64,000 nucleotides of DNA from Cognataquiflexum nitidum. Lineage in GTDB: Bacteria > Bacteroidota > Bacteroidia > Cytophagales > Cyclobacteriaceae. Location of the stretch: the NCBI RefSeq assembly GCF_022538055.1, contig NZ_JAKZAM010000006.1, forward strand, positions 62,001 to 126,000. The letters are read 5' to 3'. Positions 44,068-51,901 of the stretch are shown here, in pieces (the first letter of the stretch is position 1; each line of letters begins with the position of its first letter). The position numbers and the translations under genes were made by a program. The notes below the pieces were generated by a model, which was given only the letters and a program-made list of their open reading frames with translations, was not told the origin of the DNA and made no database searches.

Positions 44068-45249
44068 TTGACTCCCAAGCCCCAACCTTTCTACAAAAAA
44101 CCCTGGTTCCTGATTTTGGGGATTTTGTTGGTTTCTTTCAACTTGCGGCCTTCCATTACTGCCGTCGGACCATTGATACCCATGATCCGGGAGGACTTGG
44201 GTCTTTCTAATGGTTGGGCTGGATTTCTCACCACCTTGCCGCTGCTTACTTTTGCGACGTTTTCTCTTTTTTCGGCAGCCATAGGAAAGCAACTCGGTAA
44301 CTCAAAAGCAATCCTTTATGCCTTGGTGCTGATTCTTATCGGAACAGTCATTAGGGTTCAGGGAGGACCGGAATGGCTTTTTATCGGAACAGGCCTGACC
44401 GGAATCGGGATTGTCATCTGCAATGTATTGTTGATTCCCTTGATCAAGCACCTTTTGCCTACCCAGACCGGGCTGATTACCGCGTCCTATACCACAGGCA
44501 TGAGTTTATTTGCTGCTGTGGCATCCGGCATTTCTGCCCCGATGGCCATTGACTTGGGTTGGGGATGGAGAGGATCGCTGTTGACTTGGGCGGGATTGTT
44601 GGTAATGGGGATTTTGATTTGGTGGCCTCAGGTCAAGCTGCATCCTAAAAACAAAAAGACTGCAGATACTCATGCGAAAGTGAATGTCTGGAAATCGAGC
44701 TTGGCATGGAATATCTGCCTTTTTATGGGAGTCCAGTCTTTGCTGTACTTTACCATTATTGCCTGGCTTCCTGACATGCTGGTTTCGAGGGGATTTTCAG
44801 CAGTTGAGGCTGGATTGATACTGTCCATCATGCAGATGATCGGATTGATCGGTTCATTTTTGGCGCCGATGATTGCGGTCCGGTTCAAGGACCAAGTTGG
44901 GATTGCGGTGGTAATTGGCTGCATGTACCTGATCGGTTTTTCCAGTCTTTTCAGTCAGGTGCATTGGGTAAATTATGCAGGACTTGCTTTGGCAGGATTG
45001 GGATTGGGTTCAAGTGTCTCCCTTGCCTACACCCTGATCGGATTGCGAACCCACCATCAAAAAACCACCGCCTCACTTTCCGGAATGGTCCAATCCACCG
45101 GTTATTACCTTGCTGCTTTGGGACCGCTGCTTTTTGGGATTACCTTTGATATTTTTCACGATTGGAATTTTCTCATCTACCTGATGCTCACCTGTTCGGT
45201 TCTCTTTATCTATTTTGGAGCGAAATCAGGAGTCGCAAAGGTTATCTAA
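44068..45249 (+). CDS. CynX/NimT-type MFS transporter
   Basis: A 12-helix major facilitator of the CynX/NimT branch. SFNLRPSITAVGPLIPMIREDLG near residues 23-45 is the family's typical first loop. The start is TTG 44068; a TAG lies immediately upstream in frame, and the next ATG falls well inside helix 1-2, so TTG is needed. The substrate is unknown; relatives move cyanate, nitroimidazoles or other small organic anions. The last 15 codons are repeated about 400 bp downstream (45607-45651) as the tail of a vanished second copy. Confidence 0.9.
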   Translation: MTPKPQPFYKKPWFLILGILLVSFNLRPSITAVGPLIPMIREDLGLSNGWAGFLTTLPLLTFATFSLFSAAIGKQLGNSKAILYALVLILIGTVIRVQGGPEWLFIGTGLTGIGIVICNVLLIPLIKHLLPTQTGLITASYTTGMSLFAAVASGISAPMAIDLGWGWRGSLLTWAGLLVMGILIWWPQVKLHPKNKKTADTHAKVNVWKSSLAWNICLFMGVQSLLYFTIIAWLPDMLVSRGFSAVEAGLILSIMQMIGLIGSFLAPMIAVRFKDQVGIAVVIGCMYLIGFSSLFSQVHWVNYAGLALAGLGLGSSVSLAYTLIGLRTHHQKTTASLSGMVQSTGYYLAALGPLLFGITFDIFHDWNFLIYLMLTCSVLFIYFGAKSGVAKVI

Positions 45250-45283
45250 TCTGAAATTATCTAAATCCAGACGAGTATGAACC

Positions 45284-45345
45284 AACCACAAAGAAACAAA
45301 TAAAACAAAGGTCTGTTTTTTGTCTCCTTAGTTACTCTTTGTGGT
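45284..45345. repeat. AACCACAAAG inverted repeat, copy A
   Basis: aaccacaaagaaacaaa ... gttactctttgtggt forms a hairpin-type element. Copy B at 45477-45538 has closer arms. Confidence 0.7.
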
Positions 45346-45476
45346 ATTAATCTATTCACAGACCGCCTTATCTAAAGCTTAGAACCAGTATTTATTTTTT
45401 TTAAAATCTTAAAATGAGGAATTGCATCCTTATGTAAATTTCCATGAATGGAATTTGGAGGAATCGAGTATTAATC

Positions 45477-45538
45477 AACCACAAAGAAACAAAAGAAAAC
45501 AAAGGCTTGTCTTTTGTCACCTTTGTTACTTTGTGGTT
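45477..45538. repeat. AACCACAAAG inverted repeat, copy B
   Basis: aaccacaaagaaacaaaag pairs with cacctttgttactttgtggtt. Together with copy A it fills most of the 616-bp gap 45250-45865, apart from the pseudogene tail at 45577-45651. Confidence 0.75.
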
Positions 45539-45576
45539 CAATCTATTTATAGACTACCTTTCCTCGAGGCTCAAAA

Positions 45577-45651
45577 GTTTTCAAAAATTACTTGGTAGTA
45601 CTTTTTTTTATCTATTTTGGAGTAAAGTCAGGAGTCGCCAAAGTCATCTGA
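45577..45651 (+). pseudogene. 3' relic of a second CynX-like transporter gene
   Basis: Reading in frame before TGA 45649-45651 gives YLVVLFFIYFGVKSGVAKVI, nearly the C terminus of the upstream transporter (FIYFGAKSGVAKVI). Over 48 bases the DNA differs at seven sites, mostly at synonymous positions, and the stop codon has changed from TAA to TGA. Upstream the similarity ends within about 40 bases. This pattern fits a decayed paralog rather than a recent duplication. Confidence 0.75.
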
Positions 45652-45841
45652 TCTCCAAAAAGCAAGTTGTCAAAATCCCTTTTCTTAAAAATTAGATGGC
45701 TTGAAGTTCAGTTGAGCAAGCTATGGTCTGTGGTCTATGGACTGTTGACTTTATGACCTTGCCTGATTTTGACAACTTACACCAATTCTGATAATCATAG
45801 AATATTCTTTGGTTTCTCACGTTTCCAAATGGCGAAGCTGT

Positions 45842-45849
45842 TACCTTTG
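45842..45849 (+). promoter_or_regulatory. Possible -7 element before the UPF0316 gene
   Basis: TACCTTTG matches TAnnTTTG and lies 16 bases before the ATG; the -33 element is not obvious. Confidence 0.35.
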
Positions 45850-45865
45850 TAAAAAATAAACTGCG

Positions 45866-46468
45866 ATGCAAGAGTATTTTACTTCATTGGGGATCCCACC
45901 TGAAGTATTCAATTACCTGATTATGCCTTTGCTGATATTCTGTGCAAGGGTGATGGATGTGTCTATCAATACCCTGAGGATCATGTTTGTCATGAACGGG
46001 AAGAAGAAAATCGCCCCGATTCTTGGGTTCTTTGAGTCCCTGATCTGGCTTTTGGCAATTGGGCAGATTTTTCAGAATGTCAACAATCCCATGTCCTATG
46101 TGGCTTACGCAGGAGGCTTTGCGATGGGAACATATGTCGGTATGACCATCGAGGAAAAACTCGCTTTGGGGAGGGTTTTGGTTCGTGTGATTACTCCTGA
46201 ACCGATGCCGGCCTTGATCGAATACATGAAAGAACATAATTTCAGGTTTACCTCTGTAGGTGCTGAAGGACGCTATGGCAAAGTGAACCTGCTCTTTACA
46301 GTCATGAAGCGGGATGACCTCACAGGATTTATCGGAAAAGTAAAGTCAATCAATGACAAAGCATTCTACACCATCGAAAGCGTCAAAAGAATCAGCGAAG
46401 ACGACCTCAATGTGATGGAGGACAGACCAAGGTTTACGACCAAGGTGTGGAGTAGGGTGAGGAAGTAG
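45866..46468 (+). CDS. UPF0316 membrane protein (DUF5698/DUF2179)
   Basis: The 200-residue protein has three hydrophobic helices in its N-terminal half (LIMPLLIFCARVMDVS, IAPILGFFESLIWLLAIGQIF, VAYAGGFAMGTYVGM), the DUF5698 pattern, and a C-terminal cytoplasmic DUF2179 domain (YGKVNLLFTVMKRDDLTGF). This combination is the UPF0316 family, of unknown function. DUF2179 also occurs in YitT-type membrane proteins. The gene stands alone in a long stretch of repeats, with a possible -7 box close to its start. Confidence 0.88.
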   Translation: MQEYFTSLGIPPEVFNYLIMPLLIFCARVMDVSINTLRIMFVMNGKKKIAPILGFFESLIWLLAIGQIFQNVNNPMSYVAYAGGFAMGTYVGMTIEEKLALGRVLVRVITPEPMPALIEYMKEHNFRFTSVGAEGRYGKVNLLFTVMKRDDLTGFIGKVKSINDKAFYTIESVKRISEDDLNVMEDRPRFTTKVWSRVRK

Positions 46469-46591
46469 AGTTTGAAAATGTTAGAATGTTAAAAAGTTGG
46501 AAGGTTATAACGTTATCGAAGGCGAAATAAAATCCATCTCCGATTTTTTTGTTATTCCCTTTCTTGCGCGGAAAACATCAAATCCTACTTT

Positions 46592-46642
46592 AACTTCCAG
46601 TTCGGTCCAATATCCACCAATATCAAATATCCATCAATATCT
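46592..46642. repeat. ATATCAA-rich dispersed repeat, copy 2
   Basis: Partner of the element at 36242-36289, ending just before the stop codon of the META lipoprotein. Confidence 0.65.
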
Positions 46643-46648
46643 TTTTCT

Positions 46649-47077
46649 TTAGGGTTTCGCTTGCGGAATAAAACTCATCAGTTCTTTGGCGGCCCCGTCG
46701 AGTAGGGTAAGTTTGTTTTTGTTGACTTTGAAGTTGGCAACTTGGGATAGGGCGGAGGTGAAATCTTTTTCCCCATCTCCCTCACAAGCTTTTCTCGTCA
46801 TGGCTCCGGGATCTAATTTCAGGGAAGTTCCCTCAAGGTTGAAGTTGCCATTGAAATTATTACATCCTGCAAACCCTGCTAATTTTCCACCTTCCTGAAA
46901 ATTGAGAAAAGGTAAGCCTCCGGCAAACTTTGCAGGATCCAAAGCTTTTCCCACCATGGAATTTAGCACCCAATTGTTTCCGGTCAAGAGGCTCAGCGGA
47001 TTTATATTACCTACCGAACTGCAGGAAGAAAAACTCAAGAAAATCGTCAAAATAATGATACCTGAAATTTTTTTCAT
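46649..47077 (-). CDS. META-domain (HslJ-like) lipoprotein
   Basis: The 142-residue product has a lipobox (LSFSSC) and one META domain: NNWVLNSMVGK, FAGCNNFNGNFNL and DPGAMTRKACEGDGE with its two cysteines in family positions. META/HslJ proteins are periplasmic or outer-membrane; HslJ is linked to heat shock and novobiocin resistance in E. coli, but the role here is unknown. Confidence 0.88.
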   Translation of the reverse strand: MKKISGIIILTIFLSFSSCSSVGNINPLSLLTGNNWVLNSMVGKALDPAKFAGGLPFLNFQEGGKLAGFAGCNNFNGNFNLEGTSLKLDPGAMTRKACEGDGEKDFTSALSQVANFKVNKNKLTLLDGAAKELMSFIPQAKP

Positions 47078-47156
47078 AAGATTACATGTGAAGAGTTGAC
47101 CTAATTTAGTCAGGGAATTTCAAAAAAATCAAATTTCAAACCTTTATTTTATCCCG

Positions 47157-47501
47157 ATGAAAAGTATGCCATTTCAATTTGAAAATAATCTGCCATGGCA
47201 AGACGCCGATCAGGGAATCCAAAGGAAAATGTATGGTTATGATGAGTCAGTCATGATGGTCAAAGTCAAATTTGAGGCTGGCGCGATTGGTTCCATGCAC
47301 AGTCATCCCCATAGTCAGGTGACGTATGTGGAAAGCGGCATTTTTGATATGACCATCGGAACGGAGACTAAAAGGATCCAAACCGGAGATGGGTACTATG
47401 TCAAGCCACATGTGATGCATGGAGTGGTGTGCATCGAGCCGGGGGTGTTGATCGATGTGTTTAGTCCCATGCGGGAGGACTTTTTGAAAAGTGAAGAATA
47501 A
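47157..47501 (+). CDS. Small single-domain cupin
   Basis: The 114-residue protein has one cupin fold: the metal motif SMHSHPHSQVTYVESG (H48, H50, H52) and the second motif KPHVMHG (H88). Small cupins bind a metal and often a sugar or acid; enzymes and regulators share the fold. No neighbour indicates the substrate: the META lipoprotein is divergent and the threonine operon begins 400 bases downstream. Confidence 0.88.
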   Translation: MKSMPFQFENNLPWQDADQGIQRKMYGYDESVMMVKVKFEAGAIGSMHSHPHSQVTYVESGIFDMTIGTETKRIQTGDGYYVKPHVMHGVVCIEPGVLIDVFSPMREDFLKSEE

Positions 47502-47777
47502 TGGTAGTTATCCCAAATCGGGTCATTATTCCAATATCCAAATAATATTTTGTACAAACATTAAAATTAAATTAAGATTTCTCCTTAATGGCTGATGAAA
47601 TGATAATTAAACTCCTGATTCTTTCAAATAACAGCAAAACATTTTTGCATTTCGGGAAATTGTACTTAAGATTGCCGCATCAAAAAAAAGCATTCTATGT
47701 TTTTCACAGCAAATGAACTCAACAATTGGAATCTCTCCCCTTCCGGAGAAAGCTGTGTTTTGGGTGGATCTACTTCC

Positions 47778-47810
47778 ATGTTTTTTACAACCACCACTAT
47801 TACGGGGTAA
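47778..47810 (+). CDS. thrL: Threonine operon leader peptide
   Basis: ATG 47778 to TAA 47808 encodes MFFTTTTITG. Five of ten residues are Thr, with Ile between, exactly the type of leader used in the thr attenuator of E. coli (ThrL has runs of Thr and Ile). Ribosome stalling at these codons when threonyl- or isoleucyl-tRNA is scarce would control the thrABC transcript. The stop codon sits in the loop of a hairpin. The sequence is clear; the function is inferred from position, composition and the known paradigm. Confidence 0.8.
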   Translation: MFFTTTTITG

Positions 47811-47862
47811 TCCCGTTTCCAAATCCATATAGACCCCTTATCTTTAGGTCCATTTTGGACCT
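47802..47862 (+). promoter_or_regulatory. Attenuator stems after the thr leader
   Basis: Three stems can form: ACGGG/CCCGT at 47802-47816 spanning the leader stop; GGGGT (47804-47808) with ACCCC (47833-47837); and AGGTCC/GGACCT at 47846-47862, whose left arm could instead pair with GACC at 47832-47835. The options exclude each other, as in attenuation. The last stem lacks a following T run, so termination versus blocked ribosome entry is unclear. Confidence 0.55.
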
Positions 47863-47904
47863 CGACAGCATAGTATATACGCCAAAATCAAAAAATTCAT
47901 TTTT

Positions 47905-50358
47905 ATGAAAATCTTAAAATTCGGAGGATCGTCAGTCGCCAATCAGGAAAATATCCGGAAGGTGTTTCAGATCATTAAGAAACAGGCCAAAAAGGATGAA
48001 ATCGCAGTTGTTTTTTCTGCTTTGGGAGGCGTCACGGAAGTTTTGCTCCGAAGTGCCATCAAAGCCCGCGAAGGTGACAAATCCTACACCGACGAGATCA
48101 AGGTTTTGGAAGACCGGCATTATGATTTGGTCAGACAACTAATTCCCATTCAGCAGCAATCCACCGTCCTTACTTATGTGAAAGTCCGCTTCAATGAATT
48201 GGAGGATCTTTTTCACGGTATTTACCTGATCAAAGAATGTTCCCCCAAGACCTTGGATTATGTGGGAAGTTTTGGAGAAAGGCTGTCGGCTTTTGTGTTG
48301 GCGGAAGCCTTGAAAGTCGAAGGTTTAGATACCCACTACCTGGATGCGCGAGATGTTATCCGAACCAATAACCGTTTTGGCAATGCCAAGGTTGACTTTC
48401 CTGTCACCAATGACCTGATCCAGGATTACTTCCATTCCCATCCGGGGATGAAAATTATTACGGGTTTTGTGGCCTCAACTGAAAAAGGGGAAACCACCAC
48501 ACTAGGTAGAAGCGGTTCGGATTATACCGCCGCGATTTTTGCGTCAGCCCTTACGGCAGATCTGCTGGAAATCTGGACAGATGTGTCCGGCGTGATGACT
48601 TCGGATCCAAGGCTCGTGTATTCAGCTTTTACCATTCCCCAGTTGACATACAACGAGGCTATGGAGCTTTCCCACTTTGGGGCAAAAGTAATTTTCCCTG
48701 CCACCATGCAGCCTGCGATGCGGAAGGGAATTCCGATTTACATCAAAAACACCTTTGAACCCGAGCACCCGGGAACCTTGATCAACAGTGACGCACCAAC
48801 TGGAAAACTGATCAAGGGAATTTCTTCTTTGGCAGGAATATCCTTGCTTAATATTCAGGGCGCAGGATTGATTGAAGTTGTCGGTGTTAGCCGAAGGGTA
48901 TTTGGAGCTTTGGCAGATGCAGGAGTCAATGTTATCCTCATCAGTCAGGCTTCTTCAGAACATAGCATCTGTGTGGCCATCCGAACCCATGAAGTGCATC
49001 TTGCCAAGGAAGCTATAGAAAAGGAATTTATCAACGAAATCCGAAATGCGGAGATGGATCCTGTGATCGTGGTTTCGGAGATGGCCGTAGTAGCTGCTGT
49101 GGGAGAAAATATGAAACACAATCCCGGTGCGAGTGGCAGGATGTTTATGGCTTTGGGCAGAAACAATGTTAACGTATATGCCATTGCCCAGGGAAGTTCA
49201 GAATTGAATATCTCTGCGGTAGTCTCCCAAGCCGATCTTCAAAAAGCACTCAATGCACTCCATGAGGCATTTTTCCTTTCGGAAAACAAAGTTTTGCACG
49301 TCTTTTTAATAGGCGTCGGATTGATCGGAAAGGCTTTGATCAAAATGATTTCCCTGCAGAGAAAGAAGCTTCAGAAAGAAAACGATTTGGATGTGCAGAT
49401 CCACGGCATTGCCAATTCAAGATTCATGGCTTTCCATGAAGATGGCTTTGACTTGGCCAATTGCCCGGCGCCTGAAGACGCCAAAGGTGCACAGCCGATG
49501 GATTTGAAAAAATTTATTACGCAGATGGAGGACATGAATTTCTCCAATACGGTTTTTGTGGATTGTACAGCAAGTCAGGAAGTGGCAGATACCTACGAGC
49601 AAGTTTTGGAAGCCAAAGTGGCCATCGTTACTCCAAACAAAAAAGCCAACTCAGGGTCTTTGGAGAATTACAAATCCCTGAAAAAACTCGCCTACAAGCG
49701 GGGAGTGAAGTTTCTTTATGAAACTAATGTGGCTGCAGGCCTCCCGGTCATCAACACCCTACAAGACTTGATGCTCAGCGGAGACAAAGTCCTTAGAATA
49801 GAAGCGGTCTTGAGCGGATCGATGAATTATATTTTCAGTGAATTGGAAAAAGGAGCTCCTTTTTCCGAAGTGGTCAAAATTGCCAAGGAAAAAGGTTACA
49901 CCGAACCGGATCCAAGGGATGATTTGAGTGGCATGGATGTGGGTAGAAAAATCCTGATTTTGGGAAGGGAAGCCGAGCAGGACCTGCATTTTGAGGACAT
50001 TACTATTCAAAGTATGGTACCGGAAGATTGCAGGGAAACAGCCTCAATAGAAGAGTTTTTTGTCAAACTCCAAGCGCACGATGGTGAGTTTGCCCAAATG
50101 CTGGAAACCGCAAAATCCAAAGGCGAGAAACTTAGGTTTATGGCCACTTTGGAAAACGGCAAAGCAAAAGTGGGTTTGAATTCTCTTGACAGCACGCATC
50201 CTTTCTTTACTTTGAAAGGATCTGACAATATGATTTTGTTTACCACCGAGCGCTACCATGACTTCCCGATGATCATCAGAGGTCCGGGTGCAGGGGCAGA
50301 TGTGACCGCAGCCGGAGTATTTGCAGATGTGATACGCTTGGGTAATTTCTCCAGATAA
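47905..50358 (+). CDS. thrA: Bifunctional aspartokinase/homoserine dehydrogenase
   Basis: The 817-residue fusion catalyses the first and third steps from aspartate to homoserine. The N-terminal kinase has KFGGSSV and GRSGSDYTAAIFA, then two ACT domains near residues 310-450 for allosteric control (probably by threonine). The C-terminal dehydrogenase shows GVGLIGKALI for NAD(P), ETNVAAGLPVI and KGYTEPDPRDDLSGMDVGRK. It leads the thr operon; its TAA overlaps the thrB ATG by one base (TAATG), so the pair is translationally coupled. Confidence 0.96.
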   Translation: MKILKFGGSSVANQENIRKVFQIIKKQAKKDEIAVVFSALGGVTEVLLRSAIKAREGDKSYTDEIKVLEDRHYDLVRQLIPIQQQSTVLTYVKVRFNELEDLFHGIYLIKECSPKTLDYVGSFGERLSAFVLAEALKVEGLDTHYLDARDVIRTNNRFGNAKVDFPVTNDLIQDYFHSHPGMKIITGFVASTEKGETTTLGRSGSDYTAAIFASALTADLLEIWTDVSGVMTSDPRLVYSAFTIPQLTYNEAMELSHFGAKVIFPATMQPAMRKGIPIYIKNTFEPEHPGTLINSDAPTGKLIKGISSLAGISLLNIQGAGLIEVVGVSRRVFGALADAGVNVILISQASSEHSICVAIRTHEVHLAKEAIEKEFINEIRNAEMDPVIVVSEMAVVAAVGENMKHNPGASGRMFMALGRNNVNVYAIAQGSSELNISAVVSQADLQKALNALHEAFFLSENKVLHVFLIGVGLIGKALIKMISLQRKKLQKENDLDVQIHGIANSRFMAFHEDGFDLANCPAPEDAKGAQPMDLKKFITQMEDMNFSNTVFVDCTASQEVADTYEQVLEAKVAIVTPNKKANSGSLENYKSLKKLAYKRGVKFLYETNVAAGLPVINTLQDLMLSGDKVLRIEAVLSGSMNYIFSELEKGAPFSEVVKIAKEKGYTEPDPRDDLSGMDVGRKILILGREAEQDLHFEDITIQSMVPEDCRETASIEEFFVKLQAHDGEFAQMLETAKSKGEKLRFMATLENGKAKVGLNSLDSTHPFFTLKGSDNMILFTTERYHDFPMIIRGPGAGADVTAAGVFADVIRLGNFSR

Positions 50359-51287
50359 TGGTACGGGTCGTTACAGCTTTCGCCCCGGCAACTGTCGCCA
50401 ATGTGTCCTGCGGATTTGATATCCTGGGATTTGCCATCGATAGATTGGGCGACAAGGTGACAGTGTCTTTCAATCAGGATGGGATATTGAGAGTGATAGG
50501 TATCGAAGGAGATGGGGGAAAACTTCCATTGGAGCCAGAGAAAAATACCTGTTCTGTAGCCATTCAGTCCATGCTCAACAAGCTTGGTTCGAATCAGGGC
50601 ATTGATATTTTCCTGGAAAAAGGATTGCCGCTAGGTTCAGGAATGGGTTCCTCGGCTGCAAGTGCGGCAGCGGCATTGGAAGCTGCGAATGTGCTTTTGG
50701 GCAATCCATTTACCAAAGAAGGGTTGGTTCCTTTTGCAATGGAATCAGAACGGATCGCCTGCGGTTCAGCCCATGCGGACAATGTTGCGCCTTCTATCTT
50801 GGGCGGTTTTGTGTTGATCAGGGATTATGATCCATTGGATATTGTGAAGCTTCCGGTTCCCGAAGGCATTTTCTGTACCTTGGTACATCCCCATATTGAA
50901 TTGAAAACATCCGATTCGAGAAGTGTGCTGCGCAAGCAGATTTCTTTAAAAGAGTCCGTGATGCAATCCGGAAATATTGCCGGGTTTATAGCGGCACTGT
51001 ATAAGTCAGACTTGGCTTTGCTGAGCCGTTCATTGAAAGATGTCATCGCCGAGCCTTCCCGTGCATTGCTGATTCCGGGATTTTATGAATTGCGGGATGC
51101 CATCAAGTCCATCGGGGCTTTGGGTTCGGGAATCTCAGGTTCAGGACCGACCATATTTGTCCTTTCTCCAAATGGGGACATAGCACATGAGGCAGGTGAA
51201 AAAGCCAAAGAAGTATTCCAAAAAATCGGCCTTGGCGTCGATGTATTTGTGTCGGAAGTGAATAAGCGGGGAGCTTTTGTTGTGTAG
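50358..51287 (+). CDS. thrB: Homoserine kinase
   Basis: ThrB phosphorylates homoserine with ATP. The 309-residue GHMP-family protein has the ATP loop GLPLGSGMGSSAASAAAAL and the substrate-end motif GSGISGSGPTIF near the C terminus. Translation is coupled to thrA. After it, 614 bases of repeats separate thrC, so thrC may be on the same transcript or use its own promoter. Confidence 0.95.
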   Translation: MVRVVTAFAPATVANVSCGFDILGFAIDRLGDKVTVSFNQDGILRVIGIEGDGGKLPLEPEKNTCSVAIQSMLNKLGSNQGIDIFLEKGLPLGSGMGSSAASAAAALEAANVLLGNPFTKEGLVPFAMESERIACGSAHADNVAPSILGGFVLIRDYDPLDIVKLPVPEGIFCTLVHPHIELKTSDSRSVLRKQISLKESVMQSGNIAGFIAALYKSDLALLSRSLKDVIAEPSRALLIPGFYELRDAIKSIGALGSGISGSGPTIFVLSPNGDIAHEAGEKAKEVFQKIGLGVDVFVSEVNKRGAFVV

Positions 51288-51901
51288 GAGATGTGAGATT
51301 AGAACCGAGAGACGAGAAGCGAGATGCGAGAGACGAGAGACAATAAATTCAGAATGATGAATTCGAAATGAAGAATGACTGGACTCGACAACAATACAAC
51401 TCTTCCAACCCGAAAACTCGATAACCTGACAACGCGAAGCAGATAAAAATTACAACTACTACAACAATTATAACCAAGAGATTCTTCGCTACACTCAGAA
51501 TGACGGATCCACAACCCGACAACCTGACAACGCGAAGCAGATAACAAATACAACAATTAAAACCAAAAATAGAGGTTCTTCTCCAATACAGCGGACAGGA
51601 TCACTACTAATGACAGAATTGAAAATTCGCCCTTCGACAAGCTCAGGGAACGGGAATTTTGTGATCTTAAAGGGGAGGAGGGAAAAGCGGCGCAGCCGCT
51701 TTTCCCTCCTCCCCTAGCGCCCAATTAACCCCGGTGGCTGAGCTTGTCGAAGCCAAAACTACAATCAATATAACCGATAGAACTTGACATCCCGAAAGCT
51801 CGACAACCTGACAACACGAAACAGACAACAATTACAACCATTGCAACATTTACAATCCATCAACCTTCCAACCTTGTAACTTTTCAACCTTTTAACCAGA
51901 T
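51288..51901. other. Repeat-filled gap between thrB and thrC
   Basis: The 614 bases hold no gene. They contain the gagacgagaagcgag minisatellite (51298-51344), three copies of a motif like acctgacaacgcgaagcagat (near 51436, 51524 and 51805), the CTTCGCTACACTCAGAATGACG arm (51479-51506), a long compound palindrome (51632-51752) and a tail of caaccttccaacc-type sequence before thrC. No thrC promoter box was recognised. Confidence 0.7.
51632..51752. repeat. Compound inverted repeat with 21-bp perfect hairpin
   Basis: Outer arms CTTCGACAAGCTCAG (51632-51646) and CTGAGCTTGTCGAAG (51738-51752) enclose an inner perfect hairpin with 21-base arms at 51671-51691 and 51695-51715 and the loop gca. The inner stem is GGGGAGGAGGG-rich. 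No transposase is nearby. It is the strongest hairpin seen in the window. Confidence 0.85.

Larger units (their letters stand above)
47502..47904. other. Leader region of the threonine operon
   Basis: This 403-bp gap holds no long reading frame apart from the threonine leader peptide at 47778-47810. An upstream dyad tctcc-cttcc-ggaga (around 47735) and the competing stems after the leader lie here. The thr promoter should be in the first 250 bases, but no exact TAnnTTTG box was found. Confidence 0.6.
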
